Shown here: positions 27,377 to 37,090 of the stretch, piece after piece
Layout of the letters: each line of letters opens with the position of its first letter
How positions within the stretch are numbered: the stretch's first letter is position 1
From: Bacillota bacterium
GTDB taxonomy: Bacteria > Bacillota > Clostridia > Acetivibrionales > DSM-1351
Direction: 5' to 3'
Length of the DNA stretch: 64,000 nt
NCBI GenBank assembly: GCA_023444055.1
Contig: JAEZRV010000060.1
Coordinates: 6,043-70,042, forward strand
Translations under genes and position numbers: made by a program
Notes under the pieces: model-generated
Databases searched by the model: none
What the model was told of the DNA's origin: nothing
The model's input: the letters and a program-made list of their open reading frames with translations, nothing else

Positions 27377-27775
27377 ACCTAAAATATATAATAGAAGTAT
27401 CTGGTTAAGGTTAGTACTAACTAAGAACTATCTACATATTACTCTAAAGTATTCCATCGTGATTACTAATTCTTAAATAGATTTTCACACCTCCACTTTT
27501 ATATATTCTTTCAATTTCGACATTTTACTTATATTTGTGATTTTGGATTGCGAATCAAATCAAATTTTGTCACTTTTTTCACATTTTTTGCAAATTCCTT
27601 ATATAATTTGTCGTTTTCCTTATTGACTTTTTTTACATATCATGTATAATATAACTATGATATGAAATATAGGTTAACTAAAGAACTTATTTACTCTTGT
27701 AAGGTAAATAATTAAACAAATTGCAATTTAACCTTTTTAACTTTATTACTAAAAAATTTAGAGGAGGAATAAGAA
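27377..27775. other. Promoter region of hydrolase 2
   Basis: AT-rich, no coding frame. It holds the promoter at 27623-27650 and then an untranslated leader of about 120 bases with no clear structure. Confidence 0.5.
27623..27650 (+). promoter_or_regulatory. Likely sigma-A-type promoter of hydrolase 2
   Basis: TTGACT (27623-27628) and TATAAT (27645-27650) with 16-base spacing; a TG precedes the -10 box as GTATAAT. Confidence 0.55.
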
Positions 27776-28672
27776 ATGGTTAAAAATTTGCAAAAATTTG
27801 AAGTGATTGAGGGGAGCGATATGCAAAAAACATTAAAAAACTACGCAGACATTAGAAATCAAAAAATTTACTATGAGATTTCTGGAAAATCTGATGGAGA
27901 TTGGTTAGTTCTAATTCATGGTGTATCTGGTTCTACAAGATGTTGGAAAAACCAAATGGGAGATTTCAACGAACATTTTAGAGTACTTAATGTTGATCTT
28001 ATAGGTCATGGAAATTCATCTGCACTTAATGATTATCAAAAGTATAATGGAAGCATTATGGCAAATTATTTGAGGTTGTTAATGGATGAGCTTGGAATTG
28101 AAAAAGCACATATTTGTGGACTTTCCCTAGGCACCATAATTCAACAGTATTTTTGTGAATTATTCCCTGAAAGGATTATTTCATGTATATTTGCAAGTCC
28201 TATATGTAAAACAAACTACTTAACCAAATTTGTTAATAGTTTTGCAGATAGAATTTTTCTTAAAATTTTCTCAACGAACACTTATCTTAAAATGATGGGG
28301 TATATGATGCTTCCAGGTAAAGCGCATGAGAAGTCAAGGAAATTCTTCCTTAATGAAACTTTAAAAATAAGTGGTACCGAATTTAGAAAATGGTGGAAAG
28401 TAGTTGTACAAGGAGATCACTACGCGTTTTTAGGCAAATATGATATTCCTTCACTTATAGTTGTTGGTAAACAAGATTTTTGTTTTTACGATGATTCACT
28501 TGAACTAAAAGAAAAATTTGCAAACTCAGAATTTAAGGTTATTAAAAATGCAGGACACGTATTTATATTCCAGAAGGCCAAAGAGTTTAATCAAATGGTT
28601 ATAGACTATGTAGATTCTTTAAATGCCACTTCAGTTGTAGAAACCAAAGAAAGGGATACTTTCGCTGCATAA
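27776..28672 (+). CDS. Alpha/beta hydrolase, paralogue 2
   Basis: 298 residues, clearly homologous to the preceding hydrolase along its whole length. It has LVLIHGVSGSTRCWK, elbow GLSLGTIIQQYFCELFPERI, acid in VGKQDFCFYDD and His in AGHVFIF, with an N-terminal extension of about 27 residues and a longer C terminus. ATG 27776 has GGAGG about 8-9 nt upstream; ATG 27821 with GGGGAG is an alternative. Function unknown; perhaps an esterase or lactonase. Confidence 0.85.
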   Translation: MVKNLQKFEVIEGSDMQKTLKNYADIRNQKIYYEISGKSDGDWLVLIHGVSGSTRCWKNQMGDFNEHFRVLNVDLIGHGNSSALNDYQKYNGSIMANYLRLLMDELGIEKAHICGLSLGTIIQQYFCELFPERIISCIFASPICKTNYLTKFVNSFADRIFLKIFSTNTYLKMMGYMMLPGKAHEKSRKFFLNETLKISGTEFRKWWKVVVQGDHYAFLGKYDIPSLIVVGKQDFCFYDDSLELKEKFANSEFKVIKNAGHVFIFQKAKEFNQMVIDYVDSLNATSVVETKERDTFAA

Positions 28673-28781
28673 TATATTATAAATATTCTTTATATAACAC
28701 AAGACGACATTCTCAATAAACTCATGATAAATTTTCAGTATTGTTTCTTAATTCTCAAATAAAAAATTAATAGCCAAAAAT

Positions 28782-28844
28782 AAAACCTGAATTAATGTAC
28801 ATACTCCAAAGGGTAAATTACATTATTCCAGGTTTAATTTTTAT
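28782..28844. terminator. Shared terminator of convergent hydrolase 2 and esterase 1
   Basis: AAACCTG...AATGTA pairs with TACATT...CAGGTTT with small bulges; T-rich runs follow on both strands. Confidence 0.6.
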
Positions 28845-28870
28845 AAATAGAAAATCAAATAAATTATAGT

Positions 28871-29785
28871 TTATATGTTAGAAGGTAAAATTTCTTCAAG
28901 ATATGCATTAATTATCTCAGCAGGCTTATGCTTCTCTTTGTCATAACCCAGCATCATATTGCAGTGCCAATATCCAGGTACAATTTGTAATCGAGCATCC
29001 TTAGTACCTTTTTCTACAAGCTTGTTATACATATTAATAGAATTACTGCGAGGAACAAGCCAATCGTCTCCTCCATGTAATATCAAGCATGGTGGCTCTT
29101 TTCCAGTTGCTTGAGAAATAGGTGAGCAATCCTTCTTTTTATCTTCAGTTAGCATAGCAAATATTGAAGATTCTAAAAGAGGATGTAAATAATTCTCTTT
29201 TAAGTTAAAATCAAATATACCGCTTACTGGTATCCAGCACTTAACTTTTTTTATATCAATATCATATTGCTCATGCCATTTCCTGTCTGTCACAAGAAGA
29301 GCTACCAAGTGAGCACCTGACGAATGACCTATTAATGCTATTCTATTTGGATCGCCACCATAATCCTTAATATTATCAATAACCCACTTTAATGCAATCG
29401 CACAATCTTCTACCTGAGATGAATGAACAACATTTGGAGCTAACCTGTAATTAACAGAGACAACTGTGTAACCCCTATTTATCCATTCAAGTGCATAAAA
29501 TCTTGTATTACTTTTGTCTTCAGTAGTCCATCCGCCACCATGTACAAATACAATTACAGGTCTTCTTATTCTATCTGGTTTCTTTAAATGATGTATATCA
29601 AGTCTTTGTAATGGATCATCACCATATGGTTTGGCAAACCAATCCTTACGTTTAGAATCTGGTAAAGCATATAAGAAAGAATATGTAGCTGAGCATTGTC
29701 CATAGAATGCCCAATCCTTCTCTTGCAAAGAGTTCAATGGTTCTTTTGAATCTACAAATTGTGAATATTCTGTTTCATAACTCAT
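28871..29785 (-). CDS. Alpha/beta hydrolase esterase, paralogue 1
   Basis: 304 residues of the hormone-sensitive-lipase/kynurenine-formamidase-like esterases. Oxyanion motif FVHGGGWTTED, nucleophile GHSSGAHLVAL, acid GGDDWLVPRS and catalytic His in GYWHCNMM are intact. No signal peptide, so cytoplasmic. Its start lies 16 bases after the chemoreceptor stop codon, so the two are one operon. A second copy lies on the other side of the chemoreceptor. Substrate unknown; small acyl esters are plausible. Confidence 0.85.
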   Translation of the reverse strand: MSYETEYSQFVDSKEPLNSLQEKDWAFYGQCSATYSFLYALPDSKRKDWFAKPYGDDPLQRLDIHHLKKPDRIRRPVIVFVHGGGWTTEDKSNTRFYALEWINRGYTVVSVNYRLAPNVVHSSQVEDCAIALKWVIDNIKDYGGDPNRIALIGHSSGAHLVALLVTDRKWHEQYDIDIKKVKCWIPVSGIFDFNLKENYLHPLLESSIFAMLTEDKKKDCSPISQATGKEPPCLILHGGDDWLVPRSNSINMYNKLVEKGTKDARLQIVPGYWHCNMMLGYDKEKHKPAEIINAYLEEILPSNI

Positions 29786-29801
29786 ATTATATACCTCTCT
29801 C

Positions 29802-31334
29802 CTATATTTTTATTATCATTTCGTTTATTTCCTTTGCAATATCATTAAGTGCTTGAGCAGATGTGAGCAATTCTTCACTAGAAGCAAATGCTTCCTCTGT
29901 TGAAGCAGTTGTAGCCTCAATGCTCTTTGTCGTCATTATTGAAGCATGGTTAACCTCTACTATAAAGCTATTCACCATCTCAGTATGTGATAGTTGTTGT
30001 TCTGATACATCTTTAATGCTAATAAGAGATTCAATAGTTGTACTTAATGCATCAATTATATTCTGGTAATACTCCCTAGACATGTTAATTATCTCTACAC
30101 CTTCATCTACATTGAGTACTAAATCATCAACTTTATTTTCATGTTGGAAGATATCTCTTAAATTTTTTGTTATGTCATCTAATGACTTTTGGCTTTGTTC
30201 AGCAAGTTTTCCTATTTCACCTGCAACAACTGCAAAGCCCTTGCCATATTCTCCAGCTCTAGCAGCCTCAATCGTTGCATTTAGTGACAGTAAATTTGTT
30301 TGCTTTGATATACTTTGTATACAGGCCACTATTTTATCAATTTTCTGAGCTTTTAAATCAAGCTCTTTTGCACTTGCATAAGTAGCAGTGGCGCTTGCTT
30401 TAATTTTCATTATTTTTTCAACAGCATCATCAATTGAATTACGTCCTTTTCCTGCAATATCTTTAAGTTCTTCAGAGTTACTAATTACACTAATTGTATT
30501 TTCCTTCATATGTTTTGTACCCTGAACAAGCTCTGAAATAAGCTCTGTGGCCTCCTCAACGCTTTCAGAAGTATTTACTGCGCCTGTAAGGATATCAGAT
30601 GTATTGACAGCTGTTATCTCTGCTGCCTCTTGCTGTTGAGATGCAAGTTGTGTAATCAGTTCACTTGATTTTGAAAGAGAATTGGAAACCTCTTTTACTT
30701 TTGATACCACAATTTGTAGATCATTAAGCGATTTACTTACATTAAATTCGTTTTCACAAGATCTGTACAGAAGCTTTTTACCCATACAAGCACTTATGAA
30801 TGCAGCAACTCCACCAAAACTAACCATTTGTAATCTTGTAGTCAAGTCACCAATTGATAAACTTAAATCTTCAGGACATGTATTAATATAAAATGTAAGA
30901 ATACTTACTAATGAGCCAAATACTATACCGTACAATGCTACTTTTTTATCAAGGTAAAATGCTGCCACAAAGAATATCAATATGATTACACCCCATGCAT
31001 CTCTATAGGGTATGAAAATTGATATAGCAATGTCATTTATACATGCCACACTTACAATAATATACTTATAGACATTTACATATGTAGCTATATCTTTCCT
31101 TTTTAAGATTTGGTTAGATATAAACATTAGCGTGACATTAAAGACTACAGGTATAGCAAAATAGAGTAAGTTAATCCATTGAAAAATTGGCATTATCCCC
31201 AAAAGCTTCATAATAGCATAAAAAGCTACTCCCGCAAAACCACCTAATGTACAATAAAATGATATTGAATCACTAAGCCCCTTCTGATAGTTCAATAAAT
31301 TCTTCGTAAACAGGCTGTTTAAATCTTCTGACAT
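29802..31334 (-). CDS. Methyl-accepting chemotaxis protein with polytopic N terminus
   Basis: 510 residues. The N-terminal 190 residues form about six membrane helices with no large extracellular domain. After that comes a coiled-coil signalling domain, with the hairpin tip KQTNLLSLNATIEAARAGEY. No HAMP domain is visible. Such receptors sense through the membrane part or via internal signals. It sits between two paralogous esterases, which hints that the ligand is linked to their substrate or product. Confidence 0.9.
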   Translation of the reverse strand: MSEDLNSLFTKNLLNYQKGLSDSISFYCTLGGFAGVAFYAIMKLLGIMPIFQWINLLYFAIPVVFNVTLMFISNQILKRKDIATYVNVYKYIIVSVACINDIAISIFIPYRDAWGVIILIFFVAAFYLDKKVALYGIVFGSLVSILTFYINTCPEDLSLSIGDLTTRLQMVSFGGVAAFISACMGKKLLYRSCENEFNVSKSLNDLQIVVSKVKEVSNSLSKSSELITQLASQQQEAAEITAVNTSDILTGAVNTSESVEEATELISELVQGTKHMKENTISVISNSEELKDIAGKGRNSIDDAVEKIMKIKASATATYASAKELDLKAQKIDKIVACIQSISKQTNLLSLNATIEAARAGEYGKGFAVVAGEIGKLAEQSQKSLDDITKNLRDIFQHENKVDDLVLNVDEGVEIINMSREYYQNIIDALSTTIESLISIKDVSEQQLSHTEMVNSFIVEVNHASIMTTKSIEATTASTEEAFASSEELLTSAQALNDIAKEINEMIIKI

Positions 31335-31594
31335 AAAGTCACTCCTTTTAGTTTATTGAATAATTACTTAACTATTTCATATTAATAGGAAGAATATAAT
31401 AGTAAATCCAATTATTTACATTTAAGCAATACCTATTATTAGCCTATATTTCATTATTCTACATTTGCTTACTAATTCCTTCCATTATAATATTTTTTTT
31501 AAAATTTATATAAATTATTTATTATTTTGTAATTTAAGCCTGTATACTTAACCTAAATTTATCTATATTTTAATTATATTTGTTGTTTTTTGAA
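31335..31594. other. Spacer between the chemoreceptor and esterase 2
   Basis: About 260 bases of AT-rich sequence with nothing recognisable. It may hold a promoter for the chemoreceptor. Confidence 0.4.
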
Positions 31595-32509
31595 CTATTT
31601 ACAAATAAAAATTTCCGCAAGATATTGATTAATTATCTCAGCTACCTTGTGACCTTCATTATCATATCCAAGCATCATATTAAAGTGCCAATATCCAGGA
31701 ACCTTAATAAACTTAACATTTTTGGCATTTTTCTCAATCAGCTTTTCATACAGCTTAATTGAGTTAGTAATTGGAACAAGCCAGTCATCCCCTCCATGTA
31801 ATATTAAGCACGGTGGTTCATCTCCTGTAATATGATTAATAGAAGAACAATCGTTTATATCAGCATCACCAAGCATTGCAGGGATACATGTGTCAATAAT
31901 AGGTGGTAAATAGTTTTCATGTAAATTTATATCATGTATGCCGCTTACAGGTATCCAACACTTCACTTTACTAATATCCACATTATATTTTTCATTCCAC
32001 TTTTCCCCCGTTATAAGAAGAGCAGCTAAATGCGCGCCTGCAGAATGCCCAATTACGCATATTTCCTTAGGGTTACCACTAAAGTCTTTTATATTATCAA
32101 ATACCCATTTCAACGCTTTTGCACAATCTTCTACCTGTAATGGATGAGTAACATTAGGAGCCAGCCTATAATTAATAGATACAACTATATATCCCTTTTT
32201 TATCCACTCCAATGCTCCGCTAAATCTGCAACTATTCTTGTCTTCAGAAGTCCATCCTCCTCCATGAATAAAGAATATTACAGGTTTTTGATTCTCATTT
32301 ATATTTTTTAGATAATGAATATCCAAGCATTGTAAAGGATCTTTACCATATGAAACTGAAAAATGATCTTGACGATTTTGGTCATTTAAAATGTCGAGTT
32401 GTGGGTATGTTGTCGCACACTCTTGATAAACTTTAAAATCCTTTTCTTGCAATAAACTTAATGGTTCTTTAGAATCTACAAATTGAGAGTACTCTGTTTC
32501 ATAACTCAT
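31595..32509 (-). CDS. Alpha/beta hydrolase esterase, paralogue 2
   Basis: 304 residues, same length as esterase 1 and strongly similar from end to end (both begin MSYETEYSQFVDSKEPL). Catalytic elements: FFIHGGGWTSEDK, GHSAGAHLAAL, GGDDWLVPIT, GYWHFNMM. The N-terminal 17 residues are identical in the two copies, so the duplication is recent or under conversion. Ribosome site GGAGGAG. Confidence 0.85.
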   Translation of the reverse strand: MSYETEYSQFVDSKEPLSLLQEKDFKVYQECATTYPQLDILNDQNRQDHFSVSYGKDPLQCLDIHYLKNINENQKPVIFFIHGGGWTSEDKNSCRFSGALEWIKKGYIVVSINYRLAPNVTHPLQVEDCAKALKWVFDNIKDFSGNPKEICVIGHSAGAHLAALLITGEKWNEKYNVDISKVKCWIPVSGIHDINLHENYLPPIIDTCIPAMLGDADINDCSSINHITGDEPPCLILHGGDDWLVPITNSIKLYEKLIEKNAKNVKFIKVPGYWHFNMMLGYDNEGHKVAEIINQYLAEIFICK

Positions 32510-32850
32510 ATGTCACTCCTCCAATTTTAAATTTTAGTATACTATACAAATTGTTAATGCAAAGTATTTTTTTGCCTATATTTGTATAATATATAGCACT
32601 AAAACATAATTCTACATATCTTTACTATTTCCTCCTTATAGTTCATATTTATCATACAAAATACAATTTATTTTTTAAAACATATATGTCCTAAGATAAG
32701 TCCTAAATCCCAAAGATAAATATCAAATCCATTTAATATACTAAAAATAGAGCTTTATGATTTTTGTATGTTACAAAAAAAAACGATATCATATCATCAT
32801 TTGATATTTTATCGTTTAAGGTTTGAGCTGTAATTAACTTAATATTTTAT
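32510..32850. other. Spacer between galK and esterase 2
   Basis: AT-rich, no coding frame. The only element is the galK terminator at 32783-32820. Confidence 0.5.
32783..32820 (-). terminator. Terminator after galK
   Basis: AAACGATA/TATCGTTT with inner ATATC/GATAT pairing forms a long stem; a T-run follows on the minus strand. Confidence 0.7.
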
Positions 32851-34041
32851 TTACTTAATTTCTCTTGCACCATCATTTATCTCACTTACATAGAATTCAG
32901 GAATTAAGCCTGTTTGCTCTTTATAATTTTTTCCAACCTGTTCAATAAACAAATCTACTCTTTCAGCTGGAACAATACTAACAGTACAGCCTCCAAAGCC
33001 AGCACCCGTCATCCTGCTTCCTAAAACACCTTCTACTTTCATAGCCTCTGATGTCATAGTATCTAGTTCTATCCCTGTTACCTCGTATAAATCTCTTATT
33101 GAATCGTTTGCCTCTACAAGTAGCTTTCCAAATTCAACAATATTGTTCTCATTTAAAGCTCCTACAGCTCTTAGAACTCTATCGTTTTCATAAATAACAT
33201 GAGTTACCCTTTTTCGTATTATAGGATTTTCAATTTTAGACTTGTATTGTTCAAATTCAGCTGTTGTTATATCACATAAATTATTTTTATTACTTAGGTA
33301 ATTTTGTAATATTTTTAATCCTTCAGCGCATTCCAATACTCTTTCATTATATTTTGATTCCCCGAGTGACCTTTTTTTCTTTGTATTTCCAATAACTATT
33401 TTATATTCTCCTAAATTGATTGGCAGATACTTATACTCCAGCGTAGCGCAATTTAACAACATCGCATGATCTTTTTTTCCCATAGCTGAAGCAAATTGAT
33501 CCATTATTCCACAGCTTACACCACAAAATTCATTTTCTGTTTTCTGACCAATTATCGCCATTTCAATCATATCAATGGGCTTTGATAAACCATACACTTC
33601 GTTGCCTAGTGTTAATAATGTTACAGCTGTAGCTAATTCAATTGCTGCTGATGATGATAGACCAGAGCCTAACGGTACTGTATCGTGGAAAAGCATATCC
33701 ACACCGACAAGTTTATAGCCAGCATCTTTAAGCATATATGCCACACCTGCCTGATAATTTCCCCATTTCAAGCTTTTAGCACTTTCCAAATTGTCCAGAT
33801 TTACTTCAACTCTATCATTAATGTCTGTTGCAGCAAGTCTTAGAGTATTATCATTATTTATCCTTGCAATTACAGTAGAATCAAGACTTAAGGCTGCAGG
33901 AAATACAAATCCTCCGCAATAGTCAATATGTTCGCCAATAAGGTTAACTCTCCCTGGGCCAGAAAAAACTCTCAAGTCATTTTCACTGCCACCATATATT
34001 TCACAGAATCTCTTTTTAAGCTCATTATATTTTTTATGCAT
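32851..34041 (-). CDS. galK: Galactokinase
   Basis: 396 residues of the GHMP kinase family; phosphorylates galactose at C1 (Leloir pathway). Galactokinase signature GPGRVNLIGEHIDYCGGFVF near residue 26, ATP loop PLGSGLSSSAAIELA near 122, and C-terminal GSRMTGAGFGGCTVSIV. Length is typical. No galE or galT is next to it. It may be transcribed separately from the esterase genes because a terminator follows. Confidence 0.95.
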   Translation of the reverse strand: MHKKYNELKKRFCEIYGGSENDLRVFSGPGRVNLIGEHIDYCGGFVFPAALSLDSTVIARINNDNTLRLAATDINDRVEVNLDNLESAKSLKWGNYQAGVAYMLKDAGYKLVGVDMLFHDTVPLGSGLSSSAAIELATAVTLLTLGNEVYGLSKPIDMIEMAIIGQKTENEFCGVSCGIMDQFASAMGKKDHAMLLNCATLEYKYLPINLGEYKIVIGNTKKKRSLGESKYNERVLECAEGLKILQNYLSNKNNLCDITTAEFEQYKSKIENPIIRKRVTHVIYENDRVLRAVGALNENNIVEFGKLLVEANDSIRDLYEVTGIELDTMTSEAMKVEGVLGSRMTGAGFGGCTVSIVPAERVDLFIEQVGKNYKEQTGLIPEFYVSEINDGAREIK

Positions 34042-34123
34042 AAGTTTCTCCTTTTAACGAAAATATTTTATCTATTACTCAACTTATAACATTTTGAGAC
34101 TCTAATAGCAATATGTAAGACAA

Positions 34124-34191
34124 AAGTCAATTACTATGGGCTAAATATCGCATGATATCGGACGATAGTTTGGTTTTATCATAATTGACTT
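34124..34191. repeat. Intergenic element bounded by AAGTCAATTA inverted repeats, copy 2
   Basis: Perfect 10-bp inverted repeat (34124-34133 and 34182-34191), followed by TAGTAAACG as in copy 1 at 7861. The interior differs from copy 1 in sequence and length (68 against 85 bases) and contains CGATATCATGCGATA-like palindromic stretches. Confidence 0.6.
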
Positions 34192-34207
34192 TAGTAAACG
34201 TCAAAAA

Positions 34208-35395
34208 TTATTTAATGCTCTCAATTGCCACATTTATATCCACATCTGCACTATAGTCAACAGCATCAAAACCAAATCCAAAAAGCTTGAAAAATTCCGT
34301 TCTATAGCCTTCTACATCAGAAATTTCAGTAATATTGTCATTATTTACTTCATTCCAAAGCTTTGAGACTTCCGCTTGAATATCATCTGCCATCTCCCAA
34401 TCATCCATACAGATTCTGCCCTTTTTATCGAGCTTCATTTCACCTGAATACACTCTGTCTTCAAGCATGCGGTACATCTGTTCAATGCAACCCTCGTGAT
34501 TATTTTTGCTCTTCATTATTTTAAACAGGATACTTACATAAAGTGATATGACTGGTATAGCAGCACTGGCTTGGGTAACAACAGCTTTATTTATAGATAC
34601 GAACGCCTTGCCATCAATATCTTTTAATTTATCAGTAATTTGGTAAGCTGTAACCTCTAGGTCATCTTTCGCTTTTCCTATTGTTCCCTCTCTATAAACT
34701 GAATGTGTCATCTCAGGACCAATATATGAATATGCTAATGTTATGGCATTTTCAGCCAACACATCTGCTTTTTTAAGTGCATCCATCCACATTTCCCAAT
34801 CTTCCCCACCCATTACTGCAACAGTCTGCCTAATTTCATCTTCATTAGCGGGCTCAATAGTAATATTTTCAACCTTTCCAGTGTGAAAATCTACTGTCTT
34901 AGATGTATATACAGGGCCTATTGGCTTAATAACGGAATTAAATACTTCTCCAGTTTCAGGGTGAGTTCTCCTAGGTGATGCTAAACTGTAAATAACCATA
35001 TCAATTTTACCAAGGTCTTTTTTTATTAACTCAATAGTTTGCTGCTTAATTTCATTTGAGAAGGCATCGCCATTTATACTTTTGGCATATAAGCCCTCTT
35101 CTTTTGCAAATTTCTCAAAAGCAGCAGAATTGTACCAACCTGCTGAAGCTGTCCTATTTCCTGATGCAGGCTTTTCAAAAAACAAACCAATAGTAGCTGC
35201 ACCACAGCCAAAAGCAGCCGCAATTCTTGATGAAAGACCATACCCTGTTGAAGCACCAATAACTAAAACTTTTTTTGCTCCATTAATTTTCTTCTGCTTT
35301 TTAACATACTCTACCTGCTGCCTAACATTATATTCACAGCCTACAGGATGTGATGTTGTACAAATAAATCCACGGAATTTTGGTGTTACTATCAT
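34208..35395 (-). CDS. fabV: FabV/TER-type trans-2-enoyl reductase
   Basis: 395 residues of the FabV/trans-2-enoyl-CoA reductase family (NADH-dependent). Marks: N-terminal MIVTPKFRGFICTTSHPVGC, Rossmann glycine motif VIGASTGYGLSSRIAAAF near residue 46, and the YxxxxxxxK catalytic pair in SVYREGTIGKAK (near 235-245). It could serve fatty-acid synthesis or butyrate-type fermentation (crotonyl-CoA to butyryl-CoA); the sequence alone does not decide. No fab genes are nearby. Ribosome site GGGAGG. Confidence 0.92.
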   Translation of the reverse strand: MIVTPKFRGFICTTSHPVGCEYNVRQQVEYVKKQKKINGAKKVLVIGASTGYGLSSRIAAAFGCGAATIGLFFEKPASGNRTASAGWYNSAAFEKFAKEEGLYAKSINGDAFSNEIKQQTIELIKKDLGKIDMVIYSLASPRRTHPETGEVFNSVIKPIGPVYTSKTVDFHTGKVENITIEPANEDEIRQTVAVMGGEDWEMWMDALKKADVLAENAITLAYSYIGPEMTHSVYREGTIGKAKDDLEVTAYQITDKLKDIDGKAFVSINKAVVTQASAAIPVISLYVSILFKIMKSKNNHEGCIEQMYRMLEDRVYSGEMKLDKKGRICMDDWEMADDIQAEVSKLWNEVNNDNITEISDVEGYRTEFFKLFGFGFDAVDYSADVDINVAIESIK

Positions 35396-35933
35396 ATTAA
35401 CCTCCCAGCCGACTTTCGTCTCAAAATTTATTAAAGAACATTGATGAATAATGGCTTTACCGATTCATCAACATTGAATTCAAGTTTTATAAGCTTCTAT
35501 AAGAATGAATATTAATTTATATTAAGATTGTTTAACTTCTAAATACATCTGCTAATATTTCACATTCATTATAACATAATATATTAATGATTGGAACTAG
35601 ATATTATAACTTGGTAATAATTATTATCATGGATTAAATTTGTGACATTCGCTATAACTCCATAAAATGTAGAATTGCATTTAACTTGCAACATAAGCGG
35701 CATTATAGCATTTTTCTCAAATTATTATGCAATACAAACTCTCATTTAAATATATCTTTTCTATTTTCTAATTGAGAAGCAATATTATTTTTTAATGTCG
35801 ATATTATTATATCCCATATTGATGAACAATTTGTAGAATAATATTAAAATGAAAAACAAAAAGAACTATAACAAGATAAAAAAATCCTGATATAGTCCTT
35901 TAATAAAATACTTATTTAGTTAACAACAATTAA
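35396..35933. other. Intergenic region between gapA and fabV
   Basis: About 540 bp of AT-rich sequence. No coding frame or RNA is recognised apart from the gapA terminator at 35860-35902. Confidence 0.5.
35860..35902 (-). terminator. Terminator after gapA
   Basis: AAAGGACTATA pairs with TATAGTTCTTT (one G-U) and a T-run follows on the minus strand. It makes gapA monocistronic or the end of a short transcript. Confidence 0.75.
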
Positions 35934-36944
35934 TTATTTAGCGTCAACATTAGCCATGTGCTCGATTAAGTTAACAACTTTGTTTGAATAACCCCATTCA
36001 TTGTCATACCATGAAACTAATTTAACGAAGTTTCCGTTTAATGCGATACCAGCATCAGCATCGAATATTGAAGTACGTGCATCGTGAATGAAGTCAGTTG
36101 AAACAACTGCATCTTCAGTGTATCCGAGGATACCCTTTAATTCATTTTCAGAAGCCTTCTTAACAGCTGCTTTGATTTCATCATAAGAAGCTGCTTTTTC
36201 AAGACGTACTGTTAAGTCAACAACTGATACGTCAACTGTTGGTACTCTGAATGCCATACCTGTTAATTTACCGTTTAATTCTGGAATAACTTTTCCAACT
36301 GCTTTAGCAGCACCAGTTGATGAAGGAATGATATTTCCAAGAATTGATCTTCCGCCTCTCCAGTCTTTCATTGAAGGAGCATCAACAGTCTTCTGAGTGT
36401 TAGTTGCAGCGTGAACTGTAGTCATAAGACCTTCAACTATACCGAAGTTGTCGTTGATAACCTTAGCTAAAGGAGCTAAGCAGTTAGTAGTACATGAAGC
36501 ATTTGATACAACTGTCATGTCCTTAGTATATTTTTCACTATTAACGCCCATTACGAACATTGGAGCGTCAGCTGAAGGAGCACTGATAATAACTTTCTTT
36601 GCTCCACCTTTGATGTGAGCTGATGCTTTTTCAGTAGTAGTGAATACACCTGTTGATTCAACTACGTAATCAGCACCACAAGCTCCCCAAGCGATAGCTG
36701 TAGGATCTTTTTCAGCAAATACAGCGATTTCTTTTCCGTTAACTAATAATTTTCCATCTTTTACATCAACAGTTCCTTCAAATTTACCATGAACTGTGTC
36801 ATAAGTTAACATATATTTCATGTACTCGAGATCGATGAATGGATCATTGATTCCCTTTACTTCTACATTAGGGTTGTTTATTGCAGCCCTGAAAACAAGA
36901 CGTCCAATACGTCCAAAACCGTTAATACCCATTTTTACTGCCAT
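35934..36944 (-). CDS. gapA: Glyceraldehyde-3-phosphate dehydrogenase, type I
   Basis: 336 residues; oxidises glyceraldehyde 3-phosphate with NAD+ and phosphate. Rossmann motif GINGFGRIGRLVFRAA, catalytic Cys in SNASCTTNCLAP, and C-terminal SWYDNEWGYSNKVV are intact. Strong ribosome site AGGAGGT. In many clostridia gapA is directly before pgk; here an 11-kb block separates them and gapA has its own terminator. Confidence 0.98.
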   Translation of the reverse strand: MAVKMGINGFGRIGRLVFRAAINNPNVEVKGINDPFIDLEYMKYMLTYDTVHGKFEGTVDVKDGKLLVNGKEIAVFAEKDPTAIAWGACGADYVVESTGVFTTTEKASAHIKGGAKKVIISAPSADAPMFVMGVNSEKYTKDMTVVSNASCTTNCLAPLAKVINDNFGIVEGLMTTVHAATNTQKTVDAPSMKDWRGGRSILGNIIPSSTGAAKAVGKVIPELNGKLTGMAFRVPTVDVSVVDLTVRLEKAASYDEIKAAVKKASENELKGILGYTEDAVVSTDFIHDARTSIFDADAGIALNGNFVKLVSWYDNEWGYSNKVVNLIEHMANVDAK

Positions 36945-37090
36945 TGTTGTTACCTCCTAAAATTTTTATTAATTAGTCAAGCATATAAATGCTTATCAAC
37001 ATAACAATTGGTTTGTATTTCCTAGCCAATGATAATTTTATATTATTTTTAAAACATTATCAATAGTATAAACGCCAAATTATTAATATT

